A program made the translations under genes and the position numbers. The notes under the pieces were generated by a model. The model had not been told where the DNA came from. It ran no database searches and saw only the letters and a list, made by a program, of their open reading frames with translations. This document shows, one piece after another, positions 47,163 to 54,655 of a stretch of 64,000 nt of DNA. Origin of the DNA: Telluria mixta (lineage in GTDB: Bacteria; Pseudomonadota; Gammaproteobacteria; Burkholderiales; Burkholderiaceae_D); assembly GCF_029223865.1 (NCBI RefSeq), contig NZ_CP119520.1:3782001-3846000 (forward strand), read 5' to 3'. How positions within the stretch are numbered: the stretch's first letter is position 1; the number at the start of each line of letters is the position of its first letter.

Positions 47163-49343
47163 TCAGTCCTGACCCGTTACCCGCAGCGGCACCGCCAGCC
47201 GCTGCGCGACGTTGCGCACGTGGGCTTCCCACGCCTGCGCATTGGGGAAATCTCCACTCCTGCTCCATCCCGCGCCCAGGTAGTGCACGAACGGCTGCCC
47301 GGGTTGCGCGGTCCCGACCAGCAGCGCGTCGCTGCCGTCCGTGGCCGCGCGCGTCGTCTGCCCGGGGACGATCACCGCGCACGCCGTGTGTCCGTTCGGC
47401 GCACTCTCCGGTTCCCAGTAACTCATCCAGCTCGCGTTCGTGTCGCGTACGAGCCGGCCGTCGCCCTTGCGCTGCGCGATGCCGACGGCGACGGGTAATA
47501 CGCCCGCCTGCCCGCTCGTGTAGCGGCTTTCGACGCGGCTGAAGTTGGAGCCCGCGTCGATCGAGATGCGTTTCGTCTCCGACACCTGGCGTCCGGCCGC
47601 GCTCCACGCGTCGTAGCGCAGCTCGAACACGGCGCGCAGCGGACCATCCGCGATGACTTTCCAGCCCGCGTAGACGGATGACGGATACGCCTTGCCGTCG
47701 CGGTAGATTGCCGTGCCGCCGCAGCCGCGGCCCGTGCCGACGCTGTAGTTGTCGAGGCCCTCGCCATGGTCGCTGTGGTACTCGCCGCGCTTGTACCACG
47801 TATCCACGACGGGCCGGCGTACGCGCTTGAGCCACACGTCCACGCCGCTGCCCACGTGCTCGTTCGGCACGTGCAGGATCGCCGGGCCGTACGTGCGGTG
47901 GGCGATGCGGTCGCTCTCCCACGCGAAGTCGTCGTAGCGTTCCGGTACGTAGCGCGCGTGCACCTTGACGTCCGGCGGCGCCAGCGCGGGCAGGGCGTTC
48001 GCGGGCAGCAGCAGGAAGCGGCGCTGTTCACCGGGCGCGAAGTTCGCCTGGAACAGCAGCGTGTCGCCGATGCGCTGCGTGGGCAGCAGGCGCGACGTGT
48101 CGGCTTCCATCACGGCCTGCGGTGCGTCGGGACCGGTGGCCAGTTCGATCGTCTCGTCGGCCCGATAAAAGTCGCCCGGATTCGTCACGCGCACGGTGCG
48201 CGGGGCGCTATCGAGCAGCGCCATGCGGAACACTTCGCTGCCCGCGAGCAGGAAGGCGCCGACGGCATAGACTTCCGTCGCGTCTTCCGCGAAGCCCGTG
48301 GGCGCCTGGCCGATCGGCTGCACGTGCGTCAGCTTGCCGTCCGGCTGGACGCTGGCGACGAGCGCCGCCCACGCGCGCCGCACGCCCGGTTCGAACGCGG
48401 TGCGGTCCAGCAGGCCCTGGTTGACGCCCCACGCGAGCGCGTACGCGAACAGCGCCGTGCCGCTCGTCTCGCGTGCCGGATAGGTGGCCGGATCCAGCAG
48501 GCTCGCGCGCCACAGGCCGTCGGCCTGCTGCAGCGTGAGCACCTTCGCGGCCATCTCCCTGAACTGTTGTTCGAAGCGGGCACGCGCCGGATGGTGCGCC
48601 GGCAGGTACTGGAGCGTCCGCGCCAGGCCCGCCATCACCCAGCCGTTGCCGCGTGCCCAAAAGACCTTGCGGCCATTCGCTTCGCGCCGGGCAAAGTAAT
48701 TGCTGTCGCGGTAGTACAGGTGTTCGTCCTCGTCGTACAGGTAGTCCGACGTGCGCCACCACGCGGCGACGGCGTGGTCGAGATAGCGTGCGTCGCCGGT
48801 GGCCGCGTACAGGCGCACCCACGTCGGTGGTCCCATGAACAGGGCGTCGCACCACGACCAGCGGTCCTGGTTGCCGGGCGCCGTGAATTCCAGTGTGCCT
48901 TCATGCGGCTCGGCGAGGATGGCATCGAAGCGCGCCTTCAGCGGCGCCAGCATGGCCGGGTCGCGCAGCTGCAGGTACAGCTCCGCATACGTCTGCCCGA
49001 CCACATGGTCGTCCGCGTGATAGGCACGCGGGCCCGGCTGCCAGCCATTGCGTTCGCCCATCGCGACCATCGCATCCCGGTATTTGCGCGTGCCGGACAG
49101 GTTGGCCAGCGCCATGATGCCGGCATCGCCGACACCCTGTGTCCAGTGCGTGGTGTCGTGCGCGCTCGGGTGCGCGAGCTGCCAGTCGGCGACTCTTTCC
49201 ATCGTCGCCAGCACGGCGGCCGGCGCCAGCGCCTGCGCTTCGGCCTGGACGGCGGGCGGCGTGCGTGTCGCGCAGCCGGGGAGGAGGGGGCCGAGCAGCA
49301 GCAGGGCGAGCGTGGCGTACCTGAAGGGGGAAGTCGGGATCAT
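47163..49343 (-). CDS. lipoprotein with GH88/GH105-type unsaturated uronyl hydrolase domain plus DUF4861-like domain
   Basis: 726 residues. Lipobox-like LLPGCAT after a short signal (residues about 1-25), so a lipoprotein is likely. Residues about 45-375 form an (alpha/alpha)6 barrel of the YteR/GH105 type: HWTQGVGDAGIMAL, YHADDHVVGQTYAELYL, WCDALFMGPPTWVRL with the catalytic Asp region, and ARGNGWVMAGLARTLQ. Residues about 385-726 match the DUF4861 pattern (VKVHARYVPERYDDFAWESDRIAHR..., WYKRGEYHSDHGEGLDNYSVG). Such fusions remove the unsaturated uronate from lyase products. Divergent from the lyase gene, with operator-like sites between. Confidence 0.88.
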   Translation of the reverse strand: MIPTSPFRYATLALLLLGPLLPGCATRTPPAVQAEAQALAPAAVLATMERVADWQLAHPSAHDTTHWTQGVGDAGIMALANLSGTRKYRDAMVAMGERNGWQPGPRAYHADDHVVGQTYAELYLQLRDPAMLAPLKARFDAILAEPHEGTLEFTAPGNQDRWSWCDALFMGPPTWVRLYAATGDARYLDHAVAAWWRTSDYLYDEDEHLYYRDSNYFARREANGRKVFWARGNGWVMAGLARTLQYLPAHHPARARFEQQFREMAAKVLTLQQADGLWRASLLDPATYPARETSGTALFAYALAWGVNQGLLDRTAFEPGVRRAWAALVASVQPDGKLTHVQPIGQAPTGFAEDATEVYAVGAFLLAGSEVFRMALLDSAPRTVRVTNPGDFYRADETIELATGPDAPQAVMEADTSRLLPTQRIGDTLLFQANFAPGEQRRFLLLPANALPALAPPDVKVHARYVPERYDDFAWESDRIAHRTYGPAILHVPNEHVGSGVDVWLKRVRRPVVDTWYKRGEYHSDHGEGLDNYSVGTGRGCGGTAIYRDGKAYPSSVYAGWKVIADGPLRAVFELRYDAWSAAGRQVSETKRISIDAGSNFSRVESRYTSGQAGVLPVAVGIAQRKGDGRLVRDTNASWMSYWEPESAPNGHTACAVIVPGQTTRAATDGSDALLVGTAQPGQPFVHYLGAGWSRSGDFPNAQAWEAHVRNVAQRLAVPLRVTGQD

Positions 49344-49348
49344 GATAG

Positions 49349-49361
49349 GTTAACGTTTAAC
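49349..49361. promoter_or_regulatory. LacI-type operator O1
   Basis: GTTAACGTTTAAC, one A short of the perfect site at 53444. It is 6 bases from the lipoprotein gene start and in the 81-base divergent gap. Confidence 0.7.
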
Positions 49362-49395
49362 TGGATATGTGGATTTTGGCGCAAAGCTAGGATAA

Positions 49396-49408
49396 GGTAA
49401 ACGCTTTC
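49396..49408. promoter_or_regulatory. LacI-type operator O2
   Basis: GGTAAACGCTTTC, same CG-centred half-sites as the other operators; 17 bases upstream of the alginate-lyase-type start. Confidence 0.6.
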
Positions 49409-49424
49409 ATAAAGGGAGGAGGCA

Positions 49425-50393
49425 ATGCGGATACGAGGCATCAGGACAGCCATGCTGATCGCGGCACTGGCCGCGCGCCAGGCCTGCGCGTGCGAGACGC
49501 CGCCGCCGGCCGTCATCGACATCGACGCGAACAGTTATTACAGCGACAGCCATCATTCGATCGTCGACCCGGTGCGCAAGGCGCGCAACGAGGCGGCCGT
49601 CAAACCTGTCAACGATTATCTCGACGCGGTGGCCCGCTCCGCCGTCGCGTGGCAGCGCACGCATCGCGACGCGGACGCCCGCTGCGCCCTGGCCTGGCTC
49701 GCCGACTGGGCCGACCGTAAGGCAATGCTGGGCACGATGACGACGGAGCAGTCTTACTACACGCGCAAGTGGACGCTCGGCGGTCTCGCGCTCAGCTATG
49801 CGCGCGTGAAACCCGCGGCGACGGCCGACGAACGCCGCCGCATCGAGGCGTGGCTGCTGGCGCTGGCCGATGCGACGATCCGTCACTCGGATGCGCACAA
49901 GGGCGTGCGCAACAACCACTATTACTGGGAGGGCCTGGCCGTGACGGCGGCGGGGGCCGTGACGGACGACGCGCGCTGCCTGGCCTGGGGCCGCAAGGCG
50001 TTCGACGATGCGATGGCGCAGATCCGCCCGGACGGCGTGCTGCCGTACGAACTGGAACGGGCGGGCAGGGCGCTGCACTACCACCTGTACGCGGCCGCGC
50101 CGCTCGTGATGATGGCGTCGATCTTCGACGTGCAGTCTCCCCGGCTGGACCGGCTCATTGCCTTCTCCGTCGCAGGCGTCGCGGATCCGTCGACCTTCGC
50201 GAAGATGACGGGCGTCGAGCAGGAGTGGTCGGGCGGCGTGCCGGGCTGGATCGCAATTTACCTGCGCCACGGCGGCAAGGTCCCCGTTCCCGTCAAGCTG
50301 CCGGCCGTGAACTGGGATGCCAGGATGGGCGGCGACCGCAGCCTGGCCAATCCGCTCGAACACGTCGTCACCGGTAGCGGATCGTCCAGCTGA
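49425..50393 (+). CDS. alginate-lyase-fold polysaccharide lyase (PL5/PL38-like)
   Basis: 322 residues with an N-terminal export signal (MRIRGIRTAMLIAALAARQACA; a Cys follows, lipobox weak). (alpha/alpha) barrel of the alginate lyase Pfam family: ANSYYSDSHHSIVDP, YYTRKWTLGGLALSYA, and the catalytic motif NNHYYWEGLAV with the His/Tyr used for beta-elimination. PL5 members cut mannuronan; PL38 members with the same fold cut glucuronan. Given the neighbouring uronate dehydrogenase the second type of substrate is more likely. Start ATG 49425 with GGGAGGAGG. Overlaps the convergent 611-residue gene by 26 bases. Confidence 0.85.
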   Translation: MRIRGIRTAMLIAALAARQACACETPPPAVIDIDANSYYSDSHHSIVDPVRKARNEAAVKPVNDYLDAVARSAVAWQRTHRDADARCALAWLADWADRKAMLGTMTTEQSYYTRKWTLGGLALSYARVKPAATADERRRIEAWLLALADATIRHSDAHKGVRNNHYYWEGLAVTAAGAVTDDARCLAWGRKAFDDAMAQIRPDGVLPYELERAGRALHYHLYAAAPLVMMASIFDVQSPRLDRLIAFSVAGVADPSTFAKMTGVEQEWSGGVPGWIAIYLRHGGKVPVPVKLPAVNWDARMGGDRSLANPLEHVVTGSGSSS

Positions 50394-52203
50394 TCTTCAA
50401 CGGTTTATCGAACGTGAACGCGCCCGTGCGGCAGGTGGCCAGGGTGGCCATCGGTCCGTACGGCGCGCGGTACGCTTCGCGGCCGGTCACGTCGTCGGCG
50501 CTGCAGCTTGCGAGGCCGTCGACGGCGAACGCGCGCACGGCACCGTCGCGGAAGGCGATCGTTTTGCCGTCCACCGCGGCGCCGCTTGAAAACGACGCGA
50601 ATTCGAGGCTCACGCCGGCCACGTCCAGCGGCGCCGCGGGCGTATAGGTGTCGGTGCGCGTGATGACGCCGTGGCGCAGCGTGTACGCCGTGTCGACCGC
50701 GATGCGCGCGTCTTTCACGGGCACGTTCTTGCCCAGCTTCGTGAGCGCGTCCTGGCGGTATGTGACGCGATGGCCGTCGTCGATGTCGCTCGTCTGGATG
50801 TTTTTCAAGAACGCGGTCGCGATCAATTCGCTGCCGTCGGCCAGTTTGAACTTCGGCAGCAGCTGCGGATGCGCCGCGCCGCTGTCGGCAATGCCGGAGA
50901 CGATCCCGTACGCGAACGGCAGCGGATAATACGGGCTGTTCGCATGCTGGCTCGGCCCGCCGTTGATCATCGACAGGCTGAACACGTGCGCCCCGTCGCG
51001 CCAGATGGCGAGGGGGCGGTCGTACTCGCCGCCCGCGAAGCGCGTGAGGCTGAACGCGGGACGCGCGCGTTCCAGCCATGCCGCGAGGTCCGCACGCGGT
51101 ACGGCGTTCTTCATGCCGGCCCGGTTCCACATCTCGTCCGTGCTGATCAACTGGTGCAGCAGCGAGAAGTTCTCGCCGAGGATGCGGTGCTTGCCCCGGT
51201 ACGTGTCCGTGCGGCGACCCTTGCCCCACATGTCGACGGAGTGCAGCGCCGGGTCGTACCAGAACTGCATGTAGCGTTCGCCGATGCGCGCCGAGTAGGC
51301 GTACGCGTACTCCTTCTCTTCCGGCGTGAGCACGCCGAGGTAAGCGGCCGTCGACAGTATCTCCAGCATGGCCGTTTCGCCGTACGGGCCGAGGCTGCGG
51401 CCCATCGTGAAGCCGCTGCCGTCCGCATCGGCCGCGTTCAGCGCGACGTCGGCCGACTTGCGCAGCAGCGCCTTCAGTTCCGGCGTCACCGTGAGGCCGG
51501 TCTCGATGAAGCGCTCGCAGATCTCCGCGGCCAGCAGGATGCTGTAGCGGTCGAAGCGGCCCTGGCCATCCGTCTCGTCGGAAAAGCCGTAGGTGCCGGA
51601 GTAATCGGCGTAATGCTTCAGCATCCGGTCGAGCAGGACGTCGCTCGCCTGCGCGTCTTCCCAGCCCATCAGCAGGCGCAGGCGCGCGATGCTGAAGGCG
51701 ACGCCATAGTAATTGGTCGGCAGGTCGATCAGTTCGTAGGCCGGCACGCGCACGAACGTGCGCCAGTCGAGCTTCTTGCGCAGCTGCTCGAGCGTGGCGG
51801 GGCGCACCGCGCGCTCCAGCAGGCCCGCCTGCTTCAGCCTGTGCAGCGCGCCCATGTAGTAATAGATGCCCCAGGTATCGTTTTCCATGCCGACGGTGAG
51901 ATCGGCGATGGACGCGTAATCGCGCAGCATGCCGGGCAGGCGCGGGTCGTCGGCCGGCGTGTGCAGCAGCACGTCCGCGAGGCCGGTCGCGATTTTCCCG
52001 GGCAGGAATTTGTCGTGGCTCTGGAACGGCGCACGGCCGTCGATCATGATGCCGTCCTGCTCTTTCACGAGCTTCTGGAAAAAATAGTCCAGTTGCGGGT
52101 AGGCCTGTTCGACCGTCTGGTGCAGGGGCTTTGTTGCGAGTGCGGGCGCGGCGTGTAACAGGGTGAGAACCGCCATCGTAATGACGGGCAGGGCTGGGCG
52201 CAT
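50368..52203 (-). CDS. secreted 611-residue protein, probable polysaccharide-active enzyme, family not recognised
   Basis: Sec signal (about 1-23, ending APALA). The body up to about 400 is helix-rich with repeated aromatic/Gly motifs of an (alpha/alpha) toroid (IDLPTNYYGVAFSIARLRLLMGWE, YGFSDETDGQGRFDRYSILLAAE, SLGPYGETAMLEILSTAA). The rest is beta-rich (SLSMINGGPSQHANSPYYPLP, YTLRHGVITRTDTYTP), so the layout resembles PL8/PL35/PL39-type lyases. I cannot assign a family. It lies between the lyase and LacI genes with an operator at its promoter, so it belongs to the same pathway. Confidence 0.8.
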   Translation of the reverse strand: MRPALPVITMAVLTLLHAAPALATKPLHQTVEQAYPQLDYFFQKLVKEQDGIMIDGRAPFQSHDKFLPGKIATGLADVLLHTPADDPRLPGMLRDYASIADLTVGMENDTWGIYYYMGALHRLKQAGLLERAVRPATLEQLRKKLDWRTFVRVPAYELIDLPTNYYGVAFSIARLRLLMGWEDAQASDVLLDRMLKHYADYSGTYGFSDETDGQGRFDRYSILLAAEICERFIETGLTVTPELKALLRKSADVALNAADADGSGFTMGRSLGPYGETAMLEILSTAAYLGVLTPEEKEYAYAYSARIGERYMQFWYDPALHSVDMWGKGRRTDTYRGKHRILGENFSLLHQLISTDEMWNRAGMKNAVPRADLAAWLERARPAFSLTRFAGGEYDRPLAIWRDGAHVFSLSMINGGPSQHANSPYYPLPFAYGIVSGIADSGAAHPQLLPKFKLADGSELIATAFLKNIQTSDIDDGHRVTYRQDALTKLGKNVPVKDARIAVDTAYTLRHGVITRTDTYTPAAPLDVAGVSLEFASFSSGAAVDGKTIAFRDGAVRAFAVDGLASCSADDVTGREAYRAPYGPMATLATCRTGAFTFDKPLKISWTIRYR

Positions 52204-52219
52204 GCGTGTCTCCGGTGTT

Positions 52220-52249
52220 GTTAAACGTTTTCCTAAAAGGATAGGTCAA
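52220..52249 (-). promoter_or_regulatory. promoter with LacI-type operator O3 for the 611-residue gene
   Basis: Operator GTTAAACGTTTTCC at 52220-52233. On the minus strand TTGACC (52244-52249), 18 bases, TTTAAC (52220-52225) is a possible promoter, so the operator would cover the -10. Confidence 0.6.
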
Positions 52250-52279
52250 CTCTTCCGGAAAGTAAACGGCGACGCGGGA

Positions 52280-53275
52280 TCAGGGACGGCGGGCGATCGT
52301 CGACGCGCGCAGGATCAGCTGTGGCGCGACCTTGGTGAGCTTCTCGACGTGCTCGCCGCGGATCACGGCCAGCAGCTTTTCCATCGCGGTCGCGCCCATG
52401 CGCTCGCTCTGCAGGTCGACGGTCGTGAGGGCCGGCGTCGTGTATTTGCCGTAGGGGATATTGTCGAAGCCGACAACGGAGATGTCCTGCGGGATGGAGA
52501 TGCCGAGGTTCGACGCTTCCTTCATGAAGCCGAGCGCCATCAGGTCGTTGTAGCAGATCAGCGCATCCGGGCGCTGGCCGCCCAGCACGATGGCGGAGCA
52601 CAGGCGCTCGCCTTCGGCCAGCGAAGGCGCCTCGGCATCGAAGATCGCGAGTTCCAGGCCGGCCGCGTTCAGCGATTCGCGGATGCCACCCAGCCGCTCC
52701 TCGTCGCGCCGCGACTTGGAGAAGCCAAGGTAGGCGATGCGGCGGTGGCCCAGCATGCGCAGGTGTTGCGCGAGCATGTAGGCGCCGGCGTGGTCGTCGC
52801 TGGCCACCGTCGGCAGCGGCAGCTTCGCCAGGGTGCCGAAGAACACGAGCGGCTTGTCGATGTCGGCCATCCACGCCATCTCGTGCTCGCGCATGCGCGA
52901 AAACACGATCATGCCGTCCACGCGCCGGCTCAGCTCTTCCAGGGTGCGCCGTTCGCGGCTGGGGGTTTCCTCCGTGTCGACGAGCAGCACGGAAAAGCCC
53001 TGGTCGTGCGCCACGCGGTTCGCGCCCTTCAGGATGCTGGAGAAGTGCGGGTTGGTGATGTCCAGCACGGAGAGGCCGATGGTGTTCGTGCGCCCCGTGA
53101 TCATCGACTTGGCCAGCGGGTTCGATTTATAGCCCAGGCCCGCGATCGCGGACTCGATCGCCGCCTCGACCTTGGGCGAAAAGCGCTGCGCGCCATTGAT
53201 GAATTTCGACACCGTGGCGGTGGACACCTGGGCTGCTGCGGCGACGTCGCGGATGGTCGGGGCGGACTTTTTCAT
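52280..53275 (-). CDS. LacI-family transcriptional repressor of the uronate locus
   Basis: 331 residues: N-terminal HTH and hinge helix (TIRDVAAAAQVSTATVSKF, LGYKSNPLAKSM) and a periplasmic-binding-like effector domain (TNTIGLSVLDITNPHFSSIL, LICYNDLMALGFM, SVVGFDNIPYG). Start ATG 53275. It would bind TTAAACGTTTAA-type palindromes, of which several lie in the surrounding promoters, including a weaker one (GTTAATCGTTAC) just upstream of its own gene. The inducer is likely a uronate or unsaturated-uronate product; that is inference. Confidence 0.92.
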   Translation of the reverse strand: MKKSAPTIRDVAAAAQVSTATVSKFINGAQRFSPKVEAAIESAIAGLGYKSNPLAKSMITGRTNTIGLSVLDITNPHFSSILKGANRVAHDQGFSVLLVDTEETPSRERRTLEELSRRVDGMIVFSRMREHEMAWMADIDKPLVFFGTLAKLPLPTVASDDHAGAYMLAQHLRMLGHRRIAYLGFSKSRRDEERLGGIRESLNAAGLELAIFDAEAPSLAEGERLCSAIVLGGQRPDALICYNDLMALGFMKEASNLGISIPQDISVVGFDNIPYGKYTTPALTTVDLQSERMGATAMEKLLAVIRGEHVEKLTKVAPQLILRASTIARRP

Positions 53276-53280
53276 GGGAG

Positions 53281-53292
53281 GTTAATCGTTAC
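53281..53292. promoter_or_regulatory. weak LacI-type operator O4 before the repressor gene
   Basis: GTTAATCGTTAC, an imperfect match 5 bases upstream of the lacI-type start; autoregulation possible. Confidence 0.4.
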
Positions 53293-53413
53293 TCAGCGGC
53301 ACATCTTAGCATGCGTCCTTACGGGCGGAAGCGAGCTGGGGCAAGAAATCGGTGTATGGAATCGTTGCCACCTGTACGGAAGGGGCGCCGCGGCCGAAAA
53401 GCCGGTCAAAAAA

Positions 53414-53457
53414 TTGACATCGAAACCGTTTTGGATATACTCGGTTAAACGTTTAAC
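53414..53457 (+). promoter_or_regulatory. udh promoter with perfect LacI operator O5
   Basis: TTGACA (53414-53419), 16-base spacer, TATACT (53436-53441), then the perfect 14-base palindrome GTTAAACGTTTAAC (53444-53457) at the expected transcription start. A related GAAACCGTTTTG lies in the spacer. This is a typical steric-block repression layout. Confidence 0.85.
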
Positions 53458-53474
53458 ACAATGCGAGCCAGTCC

Positions 53475-54299
53475 ATGACCCAAGCGACCGAGTCCAAGCC
53501 CTTCCATCGTCTCCTCCTGACCGGCGCCGGCGGCGGACTGGGCACCATGCTGCGCGAGCGGATCAAGCCGTGGGCCGACGTGGTCCGCCTCAGCGACATC
53601 AAGGACATTGCGCCCGCGGGTGAGGGCGAGGAGGTCGTGCGCTGCGACCTGGGTGACCGCGCCGCCGTGATGGCGCTGACGGAAGGCGTCGACGCCGTGC
53701 TGCACTTCGGCGGCGTCTCCGTCGAGGACACGTTCGAGACGATCATGCACGCCAACATCCTGGGCCTGCATCACCTGTACGAAGCGGTGCACAAGCGCGG
53801 CATCAAGCGCGTGATCTACGCGAGTTCCAGCCACGTCGTCGGCTACTACCCGACCACGCAGGTCGTCGACGCCGACGCACCGCTGCGGCCGGACGGCATC
53901 TACGGCGTGTCGAAATGCTTCGGCGAAGCCTTGTCGCGCTATTACTTCGACCGCTTCGGCATCGAGACCGTGTGCCTGCGCATCGGTTCGTCGTTCGGCG
54001 AGCCGCGCAACGCGCGCATGCTGGTCACCTTCCTCGCGTACGACGACCTCGTCGAACTCGTGCGCTGCGCCCTGTTCACGCCGCGCGTGGGCCACACGAT
54101 CACGTACGGCGTGTCGGACAACCCGGTGCGCTGGTGGGACAACCGCGCAGCGGCCCACCTGGGCTTCGAGCCGCGCCACAGCGCACGCGCCTTCTCCGAC
54201 CGCTTCCCGGCCGGCGGCAACTGGGCGGATGCGGACGACATCACGGCCGTGTACCAGGGCGGGCCGTTTTTGACGGCGGGGCCGATCTACGAAGACTGA
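53475..54299 (+). CDS. udh: uronate dehydrogenase
   Basis: 274-residue SDR. Known enzyme oxidises D-glucuronate or D-galacturonate with NAD+ to the aldaro-lactone. Seen: Rossmann motif TGAGGGLGTML (about 17-27), YASSSHVVGYYP, YGVSKCFGEAL (YxxxK), RIGSSFGEPRNARML, and SDNPVRWWDN, which are typical of Udh (Pseudomonas/Agrobacterium). Start ATG 53475, about 25 bases after the operator. Followed by a strong terminator. The enzymes for aldarate breakdown are not in the window. Confidence 0.92.
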   Translation: MTQATESKPFHRLLLTGAGGGLGTMLRERIKPWADVVRLSDIKDIAPAGEGEEVVRCDLGDRAAVMALTEGVDAVLHFGGVSVEDTFETIMHANILGLHHLYEAVHKRGIKRVIYASSSHVVGYYPTTQVVDADAPLRPDGIYGVSKCFGEALSRYYFDRFGIETVCLRIGSSFGEPRNARMLVTFLAYDDLVELVRCALFTPRVGHTITYGVSDNPVRWWDNRAAAHLGFEPRHSARAFSDRFPAGGNWADADDITAVYQGGPFLTAGPIYED

Positions 54300-54321
54300 A
54301 ATGGCCTAAGAAAGCGACAGG

Positions 54322-54353
54322 ACGGGCCGGCGCAGGAATTTGCCGGCCCGTTT
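54322..54353 (+). terminator. rho-independent terminator after udh
   Basis: CGGGCCGGC / GCCGGCCCG stem followed by TTT. Confidence 0.75.
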
Positions 54354-54354
54354 C

Positions 54355-54570
54355 AATTCGGGGTCAGAGCACATTTTCTGCAAAATTCGGGGTCAGAGCA
54401 CTTTTCGGTGCAAGTTCTATGACGTAAGCGCGAAGAGGTGGTAGAGGAAGGTCCGCTTGTCCGCATGTTGATGCGGCGGGCGTTATTCGGTGTTTATTGC
54501 GCAGTTGGACATTGATCTGAAATGTGCTCTGACCCCGAATTTGGAAATAAATGTGCTCTGACCCCGAATT
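54355..54570. mobile_element. MITE-like remnant with paired inverted repeats
   Basis: The 18-mer AATTCGGGGTCAGAGCAC occurs twice directly (54355-54372, 54384-54401) and twice as its reverse complement (54524-54541, 54553-54570), enclosing about 120 bases with no gene. Such GGGGTCAGAGCAC repeats commonly flank IS200/RAYT-like transposase genes in proteobacteria (recollection, not checked); no transposase is present here. Together with the two terminators it fills the 356-base stretch without genes between udh and the TonB receptor gene. Confidence 0.75.
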
Positions 54571-54587
54571 ATGGAAATGGCCTGGAA

Positions 54588-54620
54588 CAAAAAAATGCCG
54601 CCAGGTCGCCCCGGCGGCAT
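54588..54620 (-). terminator. rho-independent terminator after the TonB receptor gene
   Basis: On the minus strand ATGCCGCC / GGCGGCAT (54613-54620 and 54595-54602 reversed) followed by a run of T (A-run 54588-54595 on the plus strand). Confidence 0.85.
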
Positions 54621-54655
54621 CGAGGGAAACGCGGGCCGGAGCCCGCGGAGGAAAC

